Shown: in pieces, positions 33,603-42,553 of the stretch
Position numbering within the stretch: the stretch's first letter is position 1
Layout: each line of letters opens with the position of its first letter
NCBI GenBank assembly: GCA_963666895.2
Contig: CAXXNS010000001.1
Span: 62,001 to 126,000 of the forward strand
Source of the DNA: G963666895 sp963666895
Lineage (GTDB): Bacteria > Desulfobacterota > Desulfovibrionia > Desulfovibrionales > Desulfovibrionaceae
Direction of reading: 5' to 3'
DNA: 64,000 nt
Translations under genes and position numbers: made by a program
Notes under the pieces: generated by a model
What the model was told of the DNA's origin: nothing
The model's input: only the letters and a program-made list of their open reading frames with translations
Databases searched by the model: none

Positions 33603-34121
33603 ATGCGCCAGAACACCCTTTTCCTGACCTTGTCCCTGCTCGCGCTCCTGCTCCTGGAGAGCGTGCCCGGAGCGGCCCTGGCCCTGTCCGACACCGACGA
33701 ACTCAACATCTGCCTGTGCAGGAACGTGGCCGCCCGCATCCTGTGCAAGGACGTGGAGGACTTCGACTACGTGACCACGCAGTCCGACGGCACCCACGTG
33801 TTCACCGTGTTCTACGCGGACAAGAAAAGGCAAATCCAGTGCTACGTGTCCGACTCCCTGGTGCAGATCAAGGCCCATCTCAAACACATGGAATACCATT
33901 CCGTGCCCTACGACCTGAACCCGGCCGAGATGTGCGCCACCGTGGACCTGGCCGTGCCCCAGTGCCCGGCCCGCTGGCCCATCCGCTGCTGCGCCGAAAA
34001 GAGCCCCGACGACATCCAGGAGGAAAAGTCCCTGGAGTTCTGGAGCAGGCCTGTTCCCGAATTGCTGAAGGACGAACTGGAAAGCGGCATCGCCCGGGAG
34101 CAGAACGCCACCGATCAATAA
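33603..34121 (+). CDS. Secreted Cys-rich protein of unknown function
   Basis: 172 residues from ATG 33603 (CAGAGG upstream); an in-frame ATG at 33540 would add a charged stretch before the signal peptide and is less likely. Signal peptide with cleavage near ALALSD. The mature part contains many Cys (ICLCRN, LCKD, QCYVS, EMCAT, PQCPARWPIRCC), suggesting disulfides or metal binding in the periplasm. No family recognised. Neighbour on the opposite strand ends 4 bp away. Confidence 0.75.
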   Translation: MRQNTLFLTLSLLALLLLESVPGAALALSDTDELNICLCRNVAARILCKDVEDFDYVTTQSDGTHVFTVFYADKKRQIQCYVSDSLVQIKAHLKHMEYHSVPYDLNPAEMCATVDLAVPQCPARWPIRCCAEKSPDDIQEEKSLEFWSRPVPELLKDELESGIAREQNATDQ

Positions 34122-34125
34122 CCCG

Positions 34126-34437
34126 TCAGGTCCGGCGCAGGGACACCAGCACCGCGGCCAGGCCGCCGGCGGCCAGCGCGGGCCACCAGGTACGCGTGAA
34201 CAGGCCGTAGACCACCGCGCCGCCCAGGACCAGGACCACCCCCCAGACCTCGACGCAACGCAGCAGGAGCTTGCGGAACCAGGTTCCGTCCCCGCCGAGC
34301 CCCGGGGTGAGCTCCACGGGCGCGGGAAGCCCCTCGTCGTCCGAAACGACCCGCCCGGACTGGAGCTTGTGGCCGCAGAACAGACAGAAGCGGGCGTCCT
34401 CCTCATTGGACGTGCCGCATCGCGAACAGGTGATCAT
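34126..34437 (-). CDS. Zinc-ribbon membrane protein
   Basis: 103 residues. An N-terminal zinc ribbon (MITCSRCGTSNEEDARFCLFCG: two CxxC pairs) is followed by a linker and two hydrophobic helices (VWGVVLVLGGAVVYGLF and PALAAGGLAAVLVSL). The start is the ATG of the ribbon; the longer in-frame reading is unlike coding sequence. Function unknown. Confidence 0.8.
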   Translation of the reverse strand: MITCSRCGTSNEEDARFCLFCGHKLQSGRVVSDDEGLPAPVELTPGLGGDGTWFRKLLLRCVEVWGVVLVLGGAVVYGLFTRTWWPALAAGGLAAVLVSLRRT

Positions 34438-34618
34438 GGTTCTGGTTCTGGCCTTTGAGCGGCCCGCAGTCAACGATTTCCGCACCGGGAGTTGACGGAA
34501 CAGGACAAATGGCCGATGTAAAAACGAGCCGGAGGGGCGGGGAGACAACGATATCCGGACCATCCCACCCCATATGTCAACTTCAGGAGGCAGCGGGCCC
34601 ATGGGCCCGCCATGACCA

Positions 34619-36394
34619 ATGACGGACAACGCTCCCCAGGAAGGCGCGCCCGAGGCCGCACAGCCCGAGGCCGCGCAGCCAGAAAACGGCCAGCCGGAGA
34701 ACGACCAGGACACGGCCGCGCCCAAAGCACCCCCGCCCGAGGGGGGCAAACTCGACCGCGAGCAGCGCCTGGACGCCTACCTGGCCAAACTCGAAGAGCT
34801 CAAGCAGGCCAACACCACCCTGCGCGAGGTGCTGGAGCGCGAGCTGCTCCTGGAGTTCGTCCGGACCAACCGGGCCAACATCAATGAATTTCCCCTGCTG
34901 GAGACCCAGCAGCAGTCGGTCATCACCGTGCTCACCCAGCGGGGCGAGCATCCGGCCTACGACCACATCCGCCGCCTGACCGCCTCCTTCATCACCCTGC
35001 TCAACCAGTACCGCAAGCTCAAGGACGGCGGCGATGTCGAGGACGTGGAGGCGTTGCGCGTCCAGATCAACAACAACGAGACCCTGCTCATCAAGACCGT
35101 GCAGGGCGTGGTGTACGCCTGCGGCCTGATCACGGACAACTTCGAGGAGTTGGTGCTCCACAACATGGGCAAAGCCGCCCTGCACGACTACAACCAGCTC
35201 ATGCAGGACCACCCCCTGGGGCCCGAATTCTGGCGCACCGCCCTGGAACGCTTCGTCACCGCGCCGGTGGACGCGGCCAATGCCGCCGCCATCCAGGACA
35301 AGGGCTACCGGTTGGGCAAGGAAGGCAAGTTCCTGGTCCTGCGCTTCCCCTTCGACCTGGTGCTGGCCCAGCTCAGCCCGGCCCCGTCCGGGCTGGACAA
35401 GACCCGCATCCAGAAGGCCTTCGAGGCCAACGCTTCGGGCCCGGAAGGGCTGACCACCCTGAAGGTGGTCCTGGCCTGCCTGAAAAAGGGGCTGGCCTCC
35501 ATCCCCGAAGACGTGCTGCCCGCCGAGGCCCTGGCCTACAACGCCCGGGTGGTATGCATAGACTCCACGGTCACCGAGTACCGGGACCACTACCTGGAAC
35601 GCGCCAAGGCCCTCAAGGAGGGCCGGGTGCCCTCGGAGGACGACAAGTCCGCCTTCCTCTTCCTGGGCGAACAGGTGGTGGCCGCGGGCATGGGCGCGGT
35701 CATCGGCTCGGCCGTCACCCGGGACGCCCTGGTCCAGGTGCTGCGCAGCTACCTGCCCGAAGGCATGGAGTCCTTCGGCCACCTGACCCGGGACTTCTCC
35801 ATGGCCAGCCTGCAGCGCCTCTACATGCGCCTCATGGAACAGCGGTTCCTGGACAACCTGCGCCAGCAGGCCGAGGAGGAACAGGGCAAGATGCTGTTCC
35901 GGGTCACGCGGGCCAAGCGGGTCCAGGCCGCGGCCCTGGCCGGGCTGGAAGAGATCAACCTGAACCGCATCCGGCAGAAAAAGATATGGGAGGACGCCCC
36001 CTCGGACACGGAGTGGAAGATATTCCGGGCCCGCACGGCCAAGCAGCTGGCCACGCTACTCTCCCCGTTGCAGTTGGAGCCGCCGCTCATCGAAAAGATA
36101 CGCCAACTGTGGACCTCGGCCCAGGACAAGGTGGATCTGGTGGTCCTGGTGGACCTGGCCCAATTGCAGCGCACCACCACCAACCTGCGCGTCCGGCTGG
36201 CCGAGATCCTGGCCAAGTTCGGCATCGGCAGCTCCCCGGCCAAGCCCGAGCCCGAGCCGACACCGGAACCCGCGCCGGAGCCGACACCGGAACCCGAGCC
36301 CGAGCCGACGCCGGAACCCGCGCCCGAGCCAGCGCCCGAACCGGAAGCCGAAGCCCCGGCCGAAGCCGAGCCCGAGCAGCCCCCGCAGGACTGA
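34619..36394 (+). CDS. Large helical protein with a Glu-Pro repeat tail, unknown function
   Basis: 591 residues. N-terminal ~50 residues are Ala/Glu/Pro-rich; ~55-530 are mostly helical and charged with a coiled-coil-like start (REQRLDAYLAKLEELKQANTTLREV). The tail (~540-591) is an EP/TP/AP repeat (PTPEPAPEP...) encoded by a near-perfect DNA repeat at about 36243-36355. No signal peptide or TM is seen, so it is probably cytoplasmic. No known domain was recognised. Confidence 0.75.
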   Translation: MTDNAPQEGAPEAAQPEAAQPENGQPENDQDTAAPKAPPPEGGKLDREQRLDAYLAKLEELKQANTTLREVLERELLLEFVRTNRANINEFPLLETQQQSVITVLTQRGEHPAYDHIRRLTASFITLLNQYRKLKDGGDVEDVEALRVQINNNETLLIKTVQGVVYACGLITDNFEELVLHNMGKAALHDYNQLMQDHPLGPEFWRTALERFVTAPVDAANAAAIQDKGYRLGKEGKFLVLRFPFDLVLAQLSPAPSGLDKTRIQKAFEANASGPEGLTTLKVVLACLKKGLASIPEDVLPAEALAYNARVVCIDSTVTEYRDHYLERAKALKEGRVPSEDDKSAFLFLGEQVVAAGMGAVIGSAVTRDALVQVLRSYLPEGMESFGHLTRDFSMASLQRLYMRLMEQRFLDNLRQQAEEEQGKMLFRVTRAKRVQAAALAGLEEINLNRIRQKKIWEDAPSDTEWKIFRARTAKQLATLLSPLQLEPPLIEKIRQLWTSAQDKVDLVVLVDLAQLQRTTTNLRVRLAEILAKFGIGSSPAKPEPEPTPEPAPEPTPEPEPEPTPEPAPEPAPEPEAEAPAEAEPEQPPQD

Positions 36395-36397
36395 TCC

Positions 36398-37261
36398 CTA
36401 CGCAAACACTATGGTCTTGTTACCGTTGACCAGGATGCGGTCCTCCACGTGCCACTTCACGGCCCGGGCCATGACCTGGCGCTCGATGTCCCGCCCGAGG
36501 ACCTTGAGGTCCTCCACGTTGTTGCGGTGAGACACGCGGATGACGTCCTGTTCGATGATCGGCCCCTGGTCCAGCTCGTCCGTGACGTAGTGGGCCGTGG
36601 CCCCGATGAGCTTGACCCCCCGTTCGGCCGCGCGGCGGTACGGGTCCGCGCCCACGAAGGCGGGCAGGAAGGAGTGGTGGATGTTGATCAGCCGCTCCGG
36701 GAACGCGGCCACGAAGGCGGGCGACACGATCTGCATGTACCTGGCCAGGAGCACCAGGTCGGCCTTGCCCTCCAGCAGCGTCAGGATGCGCCCCTCGGCC
36801 TCGTCCCTGTTGTCCGGGGTCACGGGCACGTGGTGGAAGGGCACGCCCAGGGCCCGGGCGTCGTCGGCCAGGTCCGGGTGGTTGGAGATGACCATGGTCA
36901 CCACGGTGTCGATCTCTTTGCGCTTGCAGCGCCAGAGGATGTCCATGAGTACGTGGTCCGACTTGGAGACCAGGACGGCGGTCTTCTTGGGCCGCCAGCA
37001 GGGCGCCAGCCGCCAGCGCATTCCGAAGCGCTCGGCCACCTCCCTGGAAAAGGCCTGCTCGATGGCCTCGCGCTCCACGTCCATGCTCTCGAGGTGAAAC
37101 TCCAGGCGCATGAAGAACTGGCCGCCCAGAGGGTCGGTGGAATGCTGGTCCGAATGCACGATGTTGGCTCCGCGGTCGAAGAGCCAACCGGACACGGCGG
37201 CCACGATTCCGGGCTGGTCCGGGCAGGCGATGAGCAGCCTGGCTTTGGGTGTCTCGAACAT
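36398..37261 (-). CDS. purU: Formyltetrahydrofolate deformylase
   Basis: 287 residues; ATG with AGGAGG 4 nt upstream. An N-terminal ACT domain (ARLLIACPDQPGIVAAVSGWL) precedes the formyltransferase-like domain with INIHHSFLPAF and the Asp in TDELDQGPIIEQD. Hydrolyses 10-formyl-THF to formate and THF, balancing one-carbon pools for purine and glycine synthesis. Convergent with the previous gene (3-bp gap). Confidence 0.93.
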   Translation of the reverse strand: MFETPKARLLIACPDQPGIVAAVSGWLFDRGANIVHSDQHSTDPLGGQFFMRLEFHLESMDVEREAIEQAFSREVAERFGMRWRLAPCWRPKKTAVLVSKSDHVLMDILWRCKRKEIDTVVTMVISNHPDLADDARALGVPFHHVPVTPDNRDEAEGRILTLLEGKADLVLLARYMQIVSPAFVAAFPERLINIHHSFLPAFVGADPYRRAAERGVKLIGATAHYVTDELDQGPIIEQDVIRVSHRNNVEDLKVLGRDIERQVMARAVKWHVEDRILVNGNKTIVFA

Positions 37262-37400
37262 GCGTCCTCCTACCCCAAGAGCCCCGCTTCCGGCAAGTGT
37301 CCGCGCCCGGCCCGGCCGGGGCCGGATTCGTTGCCAACCGGATTGCTTTGGGCTAGTATCCGGAGCCCTCGAACCCCTACCCTTTTTTGGAGGATGACCC

Positions 37401-38024
37401 ATGCCCAAAGCGGCCGTGGCCAAGGTCATGGAACACGCGCAGGCCGGACTCCAGGTCCGGCAGGCCTTTTTCGAGAAACAGGCCGAAACCCTGGTGGTGG
37501 TGGCCCGGGCCATGGCCATCAGCCTGGCCAAGGGCGGCAAGATTCTGTTCTGCGGCAACGGCGGCAGCGCCGCGGACTCCCAGCACCTGGCCGCGGAGTT
37601 CGTCAACCGCTTCCAGCTGGAACGCCCTCCCCTGCCGGCCATCGCCCTGACCACGGACACTTCCATCCTGACGGCCGTGGGCAACGACTACGGATTCGAG
37701 CAGATATTCACCAAGCAGGTCCAGGCCCTGGGCAAGGCCGGAGACGTGTTCGTGGGCATCTCCACCTCGGGCACCAGCCCCAACGTGATCCACGCCCTCA
37801 AGGAGGCCCACCGCAAGGAACTGGTCTGCGTCGGGCTCTGCGGGGCCAACCGGGGCGAGATGGCCGACTCCTGCCACTGGATCCTGTCCGTGCCCAGCCC
37901 GGTCACGGCCCTGGTCCAGGAGGTTCACATCGCGGCCGGGCACATGCTCTGCCACCTGGTGGACCACTTCCTGTTCGAGGCGGTCATGGAACTGGATCCC
38001 TACCTCCACGGGGAAGGAGGCTGA
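37401..38024 (+). CDS. gmhA: Phosphoheptose isomerase (sedoheptulose 7-phosphate isomerase)
   Basis: 207 residues with TTGGAGGATGACCC before the ATG. A single SIS domain; CGNGGSAADSQHLAAEFVNRF is the GmhA signature, and TSGTSPNVIHAL the sugar-phosphate loop. First step in making ADP-heptose for lipopolysaccharide inner core. It is followed 5 bp later by a receiver gene. Confidence 0.93.
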   Translation: MPKAAVAKVMEHAQAGLQVRQAFFEKQAETLVVVARAMAISLAKGGKILFCGNGGSAADSQHLAAEFVNRFQLERPPLPAIALTTDTSILTAVGNDYGFEQIFTKQVQALGKAGDVFVGISTSGTSPNVIHALKEAHRKELVCVGLCGANRGEMADSCHWILSVPSPVTALVQEVHIAAGHMLCHLVDHFLFEAVMELDPYLHGEGG

Positions 38025-38029
38025 GCCGC

Positions 38030-38470
38030 GTGCGCATCCTGGTGGTCGAAGACAGTGAAGTCGTCCGGGAATACCTGGTCACCCTGCTGGCGGACTACGG
38101 CCAGGTCGTGGGCGCGGCCGACGCCGAGGAAGGCATCGAGCTGTTCCGCCGGGCCAAGAAGGAAAACGATCCCTTCAGCCTCATCTTCATGGATATCCTG
38201 CTGCCGGGAATGAACGGCCTCCAGGCCATCGAGACCATCCGGGCCGAGGAGGAATGCTTCCTGGGCGGCAGGCCCTGCCAGGTGGACATCGTGGTCGCCT
38301 CGGCCCTGGACGACGACGTCAGCGCCCAGCGGGCCTTTTTCACGGGCCAGGCCGCGTCCTTCCTGACCAAGCCCCTGGACACCAACGAAATCCACCGCGA
38401 GATGTCCCGGCTCGGGTATCAGGCCGGGTCCGCCTCGGTCACCCGCACGGACAGCCCCCTGGCCCGGTAG
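38030..38470 (+). CDS. Stand-alone response-regulator receiver
   Basis: 146 residues from a GTG, with GGAGG ~10 nt upstream (inside the end of gmhA). Receiver motifs: LVVEDSEVV (acidic pair), Asp in LIFMDILLPGMNG, Ser/Ala switch at VVASALDDD, Lys in SFLTKPLD. The Ser/Thr position is Ala-flanked Ser. No output domain. Its last 52 bp overlap the following gene in antisense. Confidence 0.88.
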   Translation: MRILVVEDSEVVREYLVTLLADYGQVVGAADAEEGIELFRRAKKENDPFSLIFMDILLPGMNGLQAIETIRAEEECFLGGRPCQVDIVVASALDDDVSAQRAFFTGQAASFLTKPLDTNEIHREMSRLGYQAGSASVTRTDSPLAR

Positions 38471-38787
38471 CGTTCCGCCACCTGCTCGGCCCGCCGCCGT
38501 GTAGGCAGGGTGGCCAGCACCAGTTGGGCGCGGTCGGTCCGGTCCCAGACCCAGACGTATTCGGCAAGCTCCACCCCGCACTGGTTCACGCTCTGGCGCA
38601 GCCGGTCGCGGGCCTCGTCGCGCTCCTGGAAACGGCTCTTCCCAAAGGGCTCGCCCACGGCCAGGACCCACCAGCCGCTCTCGGACTCCTGATAGACTGT
38701 CCCGTTGCCGCGCACCGCGGCCGTGAGGCGGCGGATGGACCGCACCAGGGCGGCCGGGGCGTCGGATTGCAGGCGTTCGTCGTTCAC
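38419..38787 (-). CDS. Small protein of unknown function
   Basis: 122 residues; I choose the GTG at 38787 because GGAGGAG lies 8 nt upstream of it, while the upstream ATG at 38814 lacks one. The sequence is a mixed alpha/beta domain (VYQESESGWWVLAVGEPF; VWVWDRTDRAQLVLATLPTRRRAEQVAERYRARGL) without known motifs. It overlaps the 3' end of the receiver gene on the other strand. Confidence 0.7.
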   Translation of the reverse strand: MNDERLQSDAPAALVRSIRRLTAAVRGNGTVYQESESGWWVLAVGEPFGKSRFQERDEARDRLRQSVNQCGVELAEYVWVWDRTDRAQLVLATLPTRRRAEQVAERYRARGLSVRVTEADPA

Positions 38788-38885
38788 GCGGGCTTCTCCT
38801 CCAGTATGCTTCATTTATTACCAGCAGGCACGGGCAGACACAAGACCGGTCTTGCCCCGAGACCGGCCCACGGATACAACACGGC

Positions 38886-39314
38886 ATGGAATCCCCGGGC
38901 AGATATCCCCACCAGATGCGCCCCGGGCCCCTGCGCAGGGCCCTGGTCCGGGCGGCGTGGATTCTTGCGGCCGCGGCCCTGATCTGGGGCCTGTACTCTC
39001 TGCCGTACGATATTCTGCGCACCGAGCGAATCCGGGCCTACGGCGAGGAGGAGACCCAGGGTGTGGTGCTGGACAGAATAGAATCCGCGGACAAGGACGG
39101 ACGCCCGCTGTTCCTGGTCCGCTACGCCTTTCAGGACGACTCGGGCCTGACCCGGCAAGCCGAGGCCCCGTTCCCCGAGGATTTCTACCGGACCCTGCGG
39201 CCAGGCGACCCCCTCCGAATTTTTTATGCCCGGGCCAATCCGGCCGTGGTCCGGGCCCAGGGCCAACTGGAGCCCTGGTTCCAGGCCCATCTTCGCCGAT
39301 TCCTGCAACGGTGA
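38886..39314 (+). CDS. DUF3592-like membrane protein
   Basis: 142 residues with one TM helix (ALVRAAWILAAAALIWGLYSL, ~20-40) and an extracytoplasmic domain of DUF3592 type (TQGVVLDRIESADKDGRPLFLVRYAF; YRTLRPGDPLRIFYARANPAV). Function of the family is unknown. Confidence 0.8.
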   Translation: MESPGRYPHQMRPGPLRRALVRAAWILAAAALIWGLYSLPYDILRTERIRAYGEEETQGVVLDRIESADKDGRPLFLVRYAFQDDSGLTRQAEAPFPEDFYRTLRPGDPLRIFYARANPAVVRAQGQLEPWFQAHLRRFLQR

Positions 39315-39412
39315 CGAAAAATGTTCAGGGTTTCCATCCGTTGCGAACCCTGATACAGTTCCTTCCATTCGACAAAACGCCCCTGACCAACCCCTTGCAC
39401 ACTGACGGGTCT

Positions 39413-42400
39413 ATGGAGCAACGCAACGGCCACACCGGGGACCGCCTGGCACCCCCCAGGCGTTCCCTGTCTCGGGACATGACCGTCATTTTGGCCATTC
39501 TCATGGGCGGCGCTTTGGCCGTGCTCATGACGGTGGACTACATCCACCGCTCCCACCAGCTGCACCAGGAAGCCGAGATCAAGGCCCAGCGCGTCATGGA
39601 CAGCGTGGCCGGAATGTTGCGTGAAGACTCCGCAGCCCTGCCCACCCTGCTGGACAACTTCGTCCGCAACCACGAGATCGAAACCCTGCGCGTGTTCGAC
39701 GTGGACGGCCAACTGGTCTTCGAGTCCGTCAAGCAGGAGGCCGCAAGGGGCGACGTCCTGATGGAAACCCGGGAATTGGGAGGCCGGAACGAGCCCCCGG
39801 GCCGCATCGAGGCCGCGTTCTCCCTGGAGGGCGTGCATCAGCAGCTCCAGGCCACCTTCTGGGTCATGATCATAATCTTCGTGGTGGTCATGGTCTTCCT
39901 GGTGTCCACCACCTCCCGGCTCATCCGCATCCGCCTGCGCCGCCCCCTGCTGCCCCTGAAGACAGGCATGGCCCGCGTGGCCCAGGGCGAGTTCGACACG
40001 GCCGGCGAAGCGGAGAACTACGAGGAGTTCGCGGGCATCTCCAAGACCTTCTCCATCATGGTCTCCCGGCTCAAGGACCGCGAGGAGGCCCTGCGCGGGG
40101 AGATCGCCGAACGCCAGCGCGCCGAGCAGCGGTACGCACTGGCCGTGAAGGGCGCCAACGACGGCATCTGGGACTGGGACCTGGTCAACGGCAGCATCTA
40201 TTTCTCGGCCCGCTGGAAGGAGATCATCGGCTTCAACGAGGACGAGTTCCCCAACGACATCGAGGAATGGAAAAAGCGCATCCACCCCGACGACCGCCAG
40301 CGGGTGGTGGACGCGCACCACAATTTCATGGCCGGGCTCGTGCCCACCCTGGACCTGGAATACCGGCTCCAGCACAAGGACGGATCCTGGCGCATGGTGC
40401 ATGCCCAGGGTGCCAGCCTGACCGACGAAAGCGGCGAGCCCGTGCGCATCGCCGGGGCCAACACGGACATCACCGAGCGCTACGAGGCCCAGCAGGCCCT
40501 CAAGGAAAGCGACGAGCAGTACCGGGCCATCGTGGAGTCCTACGACGGGTTCATCTATATCTGCGACAAGGACTACCGCATCACCTTCATGAACAGGCGG
40601 CTGGAGGAGCGGACAGGCCGCCTGGCCCTGGGCGAGCCGTGTCACAAGGCCGTGCATGGCCTGGACGAGCGTTGCGCCTGGTGCATCATGGACAAGGTCA
40701 TGAAAGGCCAGACAATACGCCGCGAGGTGCATAGCCCGGTGGACGGCCGCTGGTACTACGTGGTCAACACGCCCATCCTTCATCCCGACGGCTCGGTGTC
40801 CAAGCAGGCCATGTTCCAGGACATCACCGAACGGAAACGGGCCGACCAGGCCCTGCGCGACAACGAGGAGCGCTACCGCACCCTCATCGAGACCACGGCC
40901 GAAGGCTTCGTGCTCCTCAACCTGGACCTGACCATCCAGGACACCAACCAGGCCCTGTGCGACATGCTCGGCCGGAGCCGCTCCGACATCATCGGCCGCG
41001 ACCTGCTCGAGTTCATGGACGACGAAAGCCGGGAAGTCATCCTGGCCCAGGCCACCCGGTGGGAGGACACCCCGCACCGGCTCTACGAATTCTCGTTCAA
41101 GCGGGCCTCCGGGGAACACGTGGACGTGCTGGCCAGCTCCACCACCATGTTCGACCCCCAGGGCAAGGCCAAGGGCTCCTTCGTCTTCCTGACCGACATC
41201 ACGGACCGCAAGCGCATGGAGAACCAGCTGCGCTACCAGGCCATGCACGACCCGCTCACCGGGCTGTCCAACCGCACCCTGTGCCTGGACCGCATCAGCC
41301 GCGCACTGGAGCGCGCCCGACGCCGCTCCAACTACTATTACGCGGTCATCTTCCTGGACCTGGACCGCTTCAAGGTCATCAACGATTCCCTGGGCCACAC
41401 CCTGGGCGACCAGTTGCTCATCGAGACCAGCCACCGGCTGCTGGAGTGCGTCCGCGACCTGGACACGGTGTCGCGCTTCGGCGGGGACGAGTACATCGTT
41501 CTGCTGGAGGAGCTGGGCAGCCCGCGCAAGGCCATCCAGGTGGTCAAACGCATGCGCCAGGCCCTGCGGCGGCCCTACACCCTGGACAACCACGAGGTGC
41601 AGCTCACGGCCTCCATCGGCATCGTGCTCGGGCCCACGGACTTCAAGAAGCCCGAGGACATCCTGCAGTACGCCAACATCGCCATGCACCGGGCCAAGTC
41701 CAAGGGCCGCGACCGGTTCAAGGTCTTCACCTCCAAGCTGCTGGACCACGCCATCCAGCAGATGGCCCTGGAAAACCACATGGAACGGGCCATGGCCGAA
41801 GGCCAGTTCTTCCTCCACTACCAGCCCATCATCCGCATGGGCGAGGGCTCCCGGCTTTACGGCTTCGAAGCCCTGGCCCGCTGGGACCACCCCAGCCGGG
41901 GCATCATCCCGCCGGACGAGTTCATCCCCGTGGCCGAAGAGACCGGCATGATCATGGACCTGGGGTTGTGGGTCCTGGCCCAGGCCGCCCGGACCATGGT
42001 CCAGTGGATGGAGGCCCACCCCCGGGCCCGGGACCTGATCCTGTCCGTGAACATCTCGGGACGCCAGTTCTCCCAGCACGACCTGGCTTCCAAGATTCGC
42101 CGCCTCCTGGACCAGATCGGGCTGCCGCCCCATCAATTGAAACTGGAAATCACGGAAACGGCCCTCATGGAAAACGCGGCCACGGCCGTGGACACCCTGC
42201 GCCAGCTCAAGCAGCTGGGCGTGACCCTGTCCATCGACGACTTCGGCACCGGGTACTCGTCCATGAGCTATCTGCAGCGGCTGCCCCTGGACAACCTGAA
42301 GATCGACCTGTCCTTCGTGCAGATGCTGGACCTAGCCCCGGAAAACATCGAGATCGTCAAGGCCATCATCAACCTGGCCCACAGCCTGGAGCTGGAGGTG

Positions 42401-42553
42401 GTGGCCGAGGGCGTGGAGCGCGTCACCCACCAGGAGATCCTGACCGGGCTGGACTGCGACTACTGCCAGGGATATTTGTACGCCCGGCCCATGAAGGCCG
42501 AGGACGCCGAAGATTTCATCACCAATATGGACAACTGGGAACTGCCCAATTAA
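39413..42553 (+). CDS. Membrane PAS-GGDEF-EAL cyclic-di-GMP protein
   Basis: About 1,046 residues from ATG 39413; the ribosome-binding site is poor, so the start is tentative. Two TM helices (~24-44 and ~148-170) flank an extracytoplasmic sensor; then HAMP-like linker, three PAS domains (first around GANDGIWDWDLVNG, second with ERCAWCIMDK, third with TTAEGFVLLNLD), GGDEF and EAL. The GGDEF site reads RFGGDEY with the inhibitory RDLD five residues upstream; EAL reads FEALARW with EITETALMEN, DDFGTGYSS and QGYLYARPM. Both synthase and phosphodiesterase motifs look complete, so it may be bifunctional. Confidence 0.9.
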   Translation: MEQRNGHTGDRLAPPRRSLSRDMTVILAILMGGALAVLMTVDYIHRSHQLHQEAEIKAQRVMDSVAGMLREDSAALPTLLDNFVRNHEIETLRVFDVDGQLVFESVKQEAARGDVLMETRELGGRNEPPGRIEAAFSLEGVHQQLQATFWVMIIIFVVVMVFLVSTTSRLIRIRLRRPLLPLKTGMARVAQGEFDTAGEAENYEEFAGISKTFSIMVSRLKDREEALRGEIAERQRAEQRYALAVKGANDGIWDWDLVNGSIYFSARWKEIIGFNEDEFPNDIEEWKKRIHPDDRQRVVDAHHNFMAGLVPTLDLEYRLQHKDGSWRMVHAQGASLTDESGEPVRIAGANTDITERYEAQQALKESDEQYRAIVESYDGFIYICDKDYRITFMNRRLEERTGRLALGEPCHKAVHGLDERCAWCIMDKVMKGQTIRREVHSPVDGRWYYVVNTPILHPDGSVSKQAMFQDITERKRADQALRDNEERYRTLIETTAEGFVLLNLDLTIQDTNQALCDMLGRSRSDIIGRDLLEFMDDESREVILAQATRWEDTPHRLYEFSFKRASGEHVDVLASSTTMFDPQGKAKGSFVFLTDITDRKRMENQLRYQAMHDPLTGLSNRTLCLDRISRALERARRRSNYYYAVIFLDLDRFKVINDSLGHTLGDQLLIETSHRLLECVRDLDTVSRFGGDEYIVLLEELGSPRKAIQVVKRMRQALRRPYTLDNHEVQLTASIGIVLGPTDFKKPEDILQYANIAMHRAKSKGRDRFKVFTSKLLDHAIQQMALENHMERAMAEGQFFLHYQPIIRMGEGSRLYGFEALARWDHPSRGIIPPDEFIPVAEETGMIMDLGLWVLAQAARTMVQWMEAHPRARDLILSVNISGRQFSQHDLASKIRRLLDQIGLPPHQLKLEITETALMENAATAVDTLRQLKQLGVTLSIDDFGTGYSSMSYLQRLPLDNLKIDLSFVQMLDLAPENIEIVKAIINLAHSLELEVVAEGVERVTHQEILTGLDCDYCQGYLYARPMKAEDAEDFITNMDNWELPN

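Noticed and set aside
36243..36355. Possible CRISPR-like or tandem non-coding repeat
   Set aside because: The repeat is in frame and encodes a Glu-Pro tail; no spacers or regular unit of CRISPR size are present.
38705..42553. Start of the PAS-GGDEF-EAL protein at 38705 (1,282 codons)
   Set aside because: This would run antisense or out of frame over the DUF3592 gene and a small gene; the first membrane helix and normal sequence begin near 39413.
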